Assembly: GCA_030591405.1 (NCBI GenBank)
Contig: JAUVBC010000100.1
Span: forward strand, 1-7,433
Source of the DNA: Candidatus Zixiibacteriota bacterium
Lineage (GTDB): Bacteria > Zixibacteria > MSB-5A5 > GN15 > PGXB01
DNA: 7,433 bases
Direction of reading: 5' to 3'
A program made the translations under genes and the position numbers. Below the pieces are notes generated by a model, which made no database searches, was not told the DNA's origin, and worked only from the letters and a program-made list of their open reading frames with translations. Below, in pieces: positions 6,352-7,433 of the stretch (the stretch's first letter is position 1; every line of letters begins with the position of its first letter).

Positions 6352-7335
6352 TTATAAAACCGGCATCGTCAATTTTGATTTAATTCCCGAAATTCGTTCC
6401 AAAGAGGCTTTAAGCCTTGTTTCATCAATTTTCCCCTGACGGTATTCTTCCTTAAAATAGGCAATCGCTTCTGCGGTCGCATGATAATTTTTCCCAAACA
6501 GAAGAATATCATGCCCGGCATTAAATGCTTTGACCGCCCGCTCACCATAACCGCCAAGACTATCAGCACCATGCATCAAAAGATCATCGGTGACAACAAT
6601 ACCATCAAAATTGAGTTTATCTCTTAACAACTGTTCAATTACTATTTCCGATTCGGTTACAAGACGCGGGTCCAGGCTTGAAAGTATCATATGGGTGGAC
6701 ATTACCATATCGGCACCGGTTTCGATACCGGCCTTAAACGTCACCGCCTCACGATTAAGAAATGTCTGATAATCATAATCGGCCACGGCTATTTTTTGGT
6801 GCGGATCATTTTGGGCCGCGCCCAACCCTGGAAAATGTTTCAGACAGGAAAGCAGACCGACTTTTCGACTTATTTTAATACTGCTTTCAATAAACGGAAT
6901 AACCGAGGCTGCCTTTTTTCCAAATGTTCGACCCTTGAGACATTTGTTATTTGCAAGCTCTATATCGGCAACAGGACCAAATAGTAAATTTACACCGAGC
7001 GAATGGATATAATGGGCGGCTCGTGAAAACTGTTCCTTGAATAATCCCAGGTCTTTATTCTTGCCGTAATCCGATGGTGATTTATATTCGGCCGGAGCGC
7101 CCCGAAATCTGCAGACCTGTCCGCCTTCCTGATCAACACCAACAAGCGGTATTATTTCAGAAGATACTTCAATTACACTTTTGATTGAATTTTCTGCCAG
7201 ATGATTTGGGGTACAGTTATTTTCAAACAGTATCACCCCTCCGACATTCTCTGATGAATAAAACTCAAGAAATTCATCAGATGGTTCGGAAGTATCAAAA
7301 CCTGTTATAAACAACTGTCCTATTTTATGCAGCAT
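6352..7335 (-). CDS. nagZ: Glycoside hydrolase family 3 beta-N-acetylhexosaminidase, NagZ-like
   Basis: A 327-aa single-domain GH3 enzyme, the size of proteobacterial NagZ (about 340), with no signal peptide and so probably cytoplasmic. NagZ removes the non-reducing GlcNAc from GlcNAc-1,6-anhydroMurNAc (with or without peptide). Motifs: 'MLHKIGQLFITGF' (1-13), 'GGVILFENN' (32-40), 'VDQEGGQVCRFRG' (67-79), 'GVNLLFGPVADI' (114-125), 'RTFG' (136-139), 'CLKHFPGLG' (164-172), the Asp-His dyad 'DPH' (177-179), in which His179 would be the acid/base, and 'FDGIVVTDDLLM' (243-254) with Asp250 as the expected nucleophile. The usual 'KHFPGHG' reads 'KHFPGLG' here, but the dyad and nucleophile are intact, so activity is expected. 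The start ATG is one base after the stop of the GGDEF gene, with no clear Shine-Dalgarno; coupling probably drives translation. The anmK gene next door supports the recycling role over a general GH3 glucosidase. Confidence 0.92.
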   Translation of the reverse strand: MLHKIGQLFITGFDTSEPSDEFLEFYSSENVGGVILFENNCTPNHLAENSIKSVIEVSSEIIPLVGVDQEGGQVCRFRGAPAEYKSPSDYGKNKDLGLFKEQFSRAAHYIHSLGVNLLFGPVADIELANNKCLKGRTFGKKAASVIPFIESSIKISRKVGLLSCLKHFPGLGAAQNDPHQKIAVADYDYQTFLNREAVTFKAGIETGADMVMSTHMILSSLDPRLVTESEIVIEQLLRDKLNFDGIVVTDDLLMHGADSLGGYGERAVKAFNAGHDILLFGKNYHATAEAIAYFKEEYRQGKIDETRLKASLERISGIKSKLTMPVL

Positions 7336-7336
7336 A

Positions 7337-7433
7337 TTAAATCACGCACACTTGATTTTTACCACTGCCTTTGGCTCGATACATCGCAGTATCAGTAACC
7401 GCAAGCAGTTCTTCATGCGGTTTTCCATTTTCG
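7337..7433 (-). CDS. GGDEF (diguanylate cyclase) domain protein, C-terminal 31 residues only
   Basis: Translating the minus strand from the window edge gives 31 residues ending at TAA (7337-7339), including 'LLAVTDTAMYRAKGSGKNQV'. The 'ADxAMYxAKxxGKNxV' block is the hallmark of the last helix and strand of GGDEF domains, so this is the 3' end of a probable c-di-GMP synthase or a degenerate relative. The GG[DE]EF active site, inhibitory site and any sensor domain lie outside the window, so activity cannot be judged. Only one base separates its stop from the nagZ-like ATG, so it is very likely the upstream member of the peptidoglycan recycling operon. Confidence 0.88.
   Translation of the reverse strand, partial: ENGKPHEELLAVTDTAMYRAKGSGKNQVCVI

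Noticed and set aside
6691..6984. Plus-strand open frame of 97 codons, and a 67-codon minus frame at 6369-6572
   Set aside because: Both overlap the intact GH3 gene and have no independent start signal or recognisable domain.

Overview
The window is a stretch of bacterial chromosome of moderate G+C. It has two housekeeping blocks with a more AT-rich three-gene islet between them. The proteins (YbbR-like, TsaD, a lipoprotein SpoIID/LytB, AnmK, a NagZ-like GH3 enzyme, a GGDEF protein) suggest a free-living, probably diderm, non-sporulating bacterium. AnmK and NagZ belong to peptidoglycan recycling, and most starts lack a clear Shine-Dalgarno. A member of the FCB or a nearby candidate-phylum group is my guess, but nothing in the window fixes the taxonomy.

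Layout. 1-1812 (+): the 3' part of a YbbR-domain protein, then tsaD, whose ATG follows the YbbR stop with no base between. 1813-3782 (-): an AT-rich islet of three genes of unknown function. In transcription order these are a 73-aa membrane peptide with a basic helical tail, a 187-aa membrane-anchored protein, and a 367-aa two-domain protein. The 367-aa protein has a SLOG-like (DprA/LOG-type) Rossmann N-terminus and a C-terminus that looks like the DUF2971/AbiGi or ADP-ribosyltransferase-like group. Its stop abuts the stop of tsaD. 3860-7433 (-): a tight operon running diguanylate cyclase (3' end only) -> GH3 beta-N-acetylhexosaminidase (nagZ-like) -> anmK -> spoIID/lytB-like lipoprotein, with gaps of 1, 5 and 3 bases.

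How the genes work together. The right-hand operon reads as a peptidoglycan turnover and recycling module. A SpoIID-type lytic transglycosylase would leave 1,6-anhydroMurNAc ends. The NagZ-like enzyme would remove GlcNAc from the resulting GlcNAc-anhydroMurNAc. AnmK would convert anhydroMurNAc to MurNAc-6-phosphate. A c-di-GMP synthase gene sits immediately upstream. The left-hand block is tRNA t6A modification (TsaD) plus a YbbR envelope protein. The islet is the most likely place for an undescribed system. Its 367-aa protein combines a possible nucleotide-ligand sensor with a possible effector domain, and it has its own candidate promoter almost on top of its start codon. The two small membrane genes upstream have a second candidate promoter. 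A defence role is inference only.
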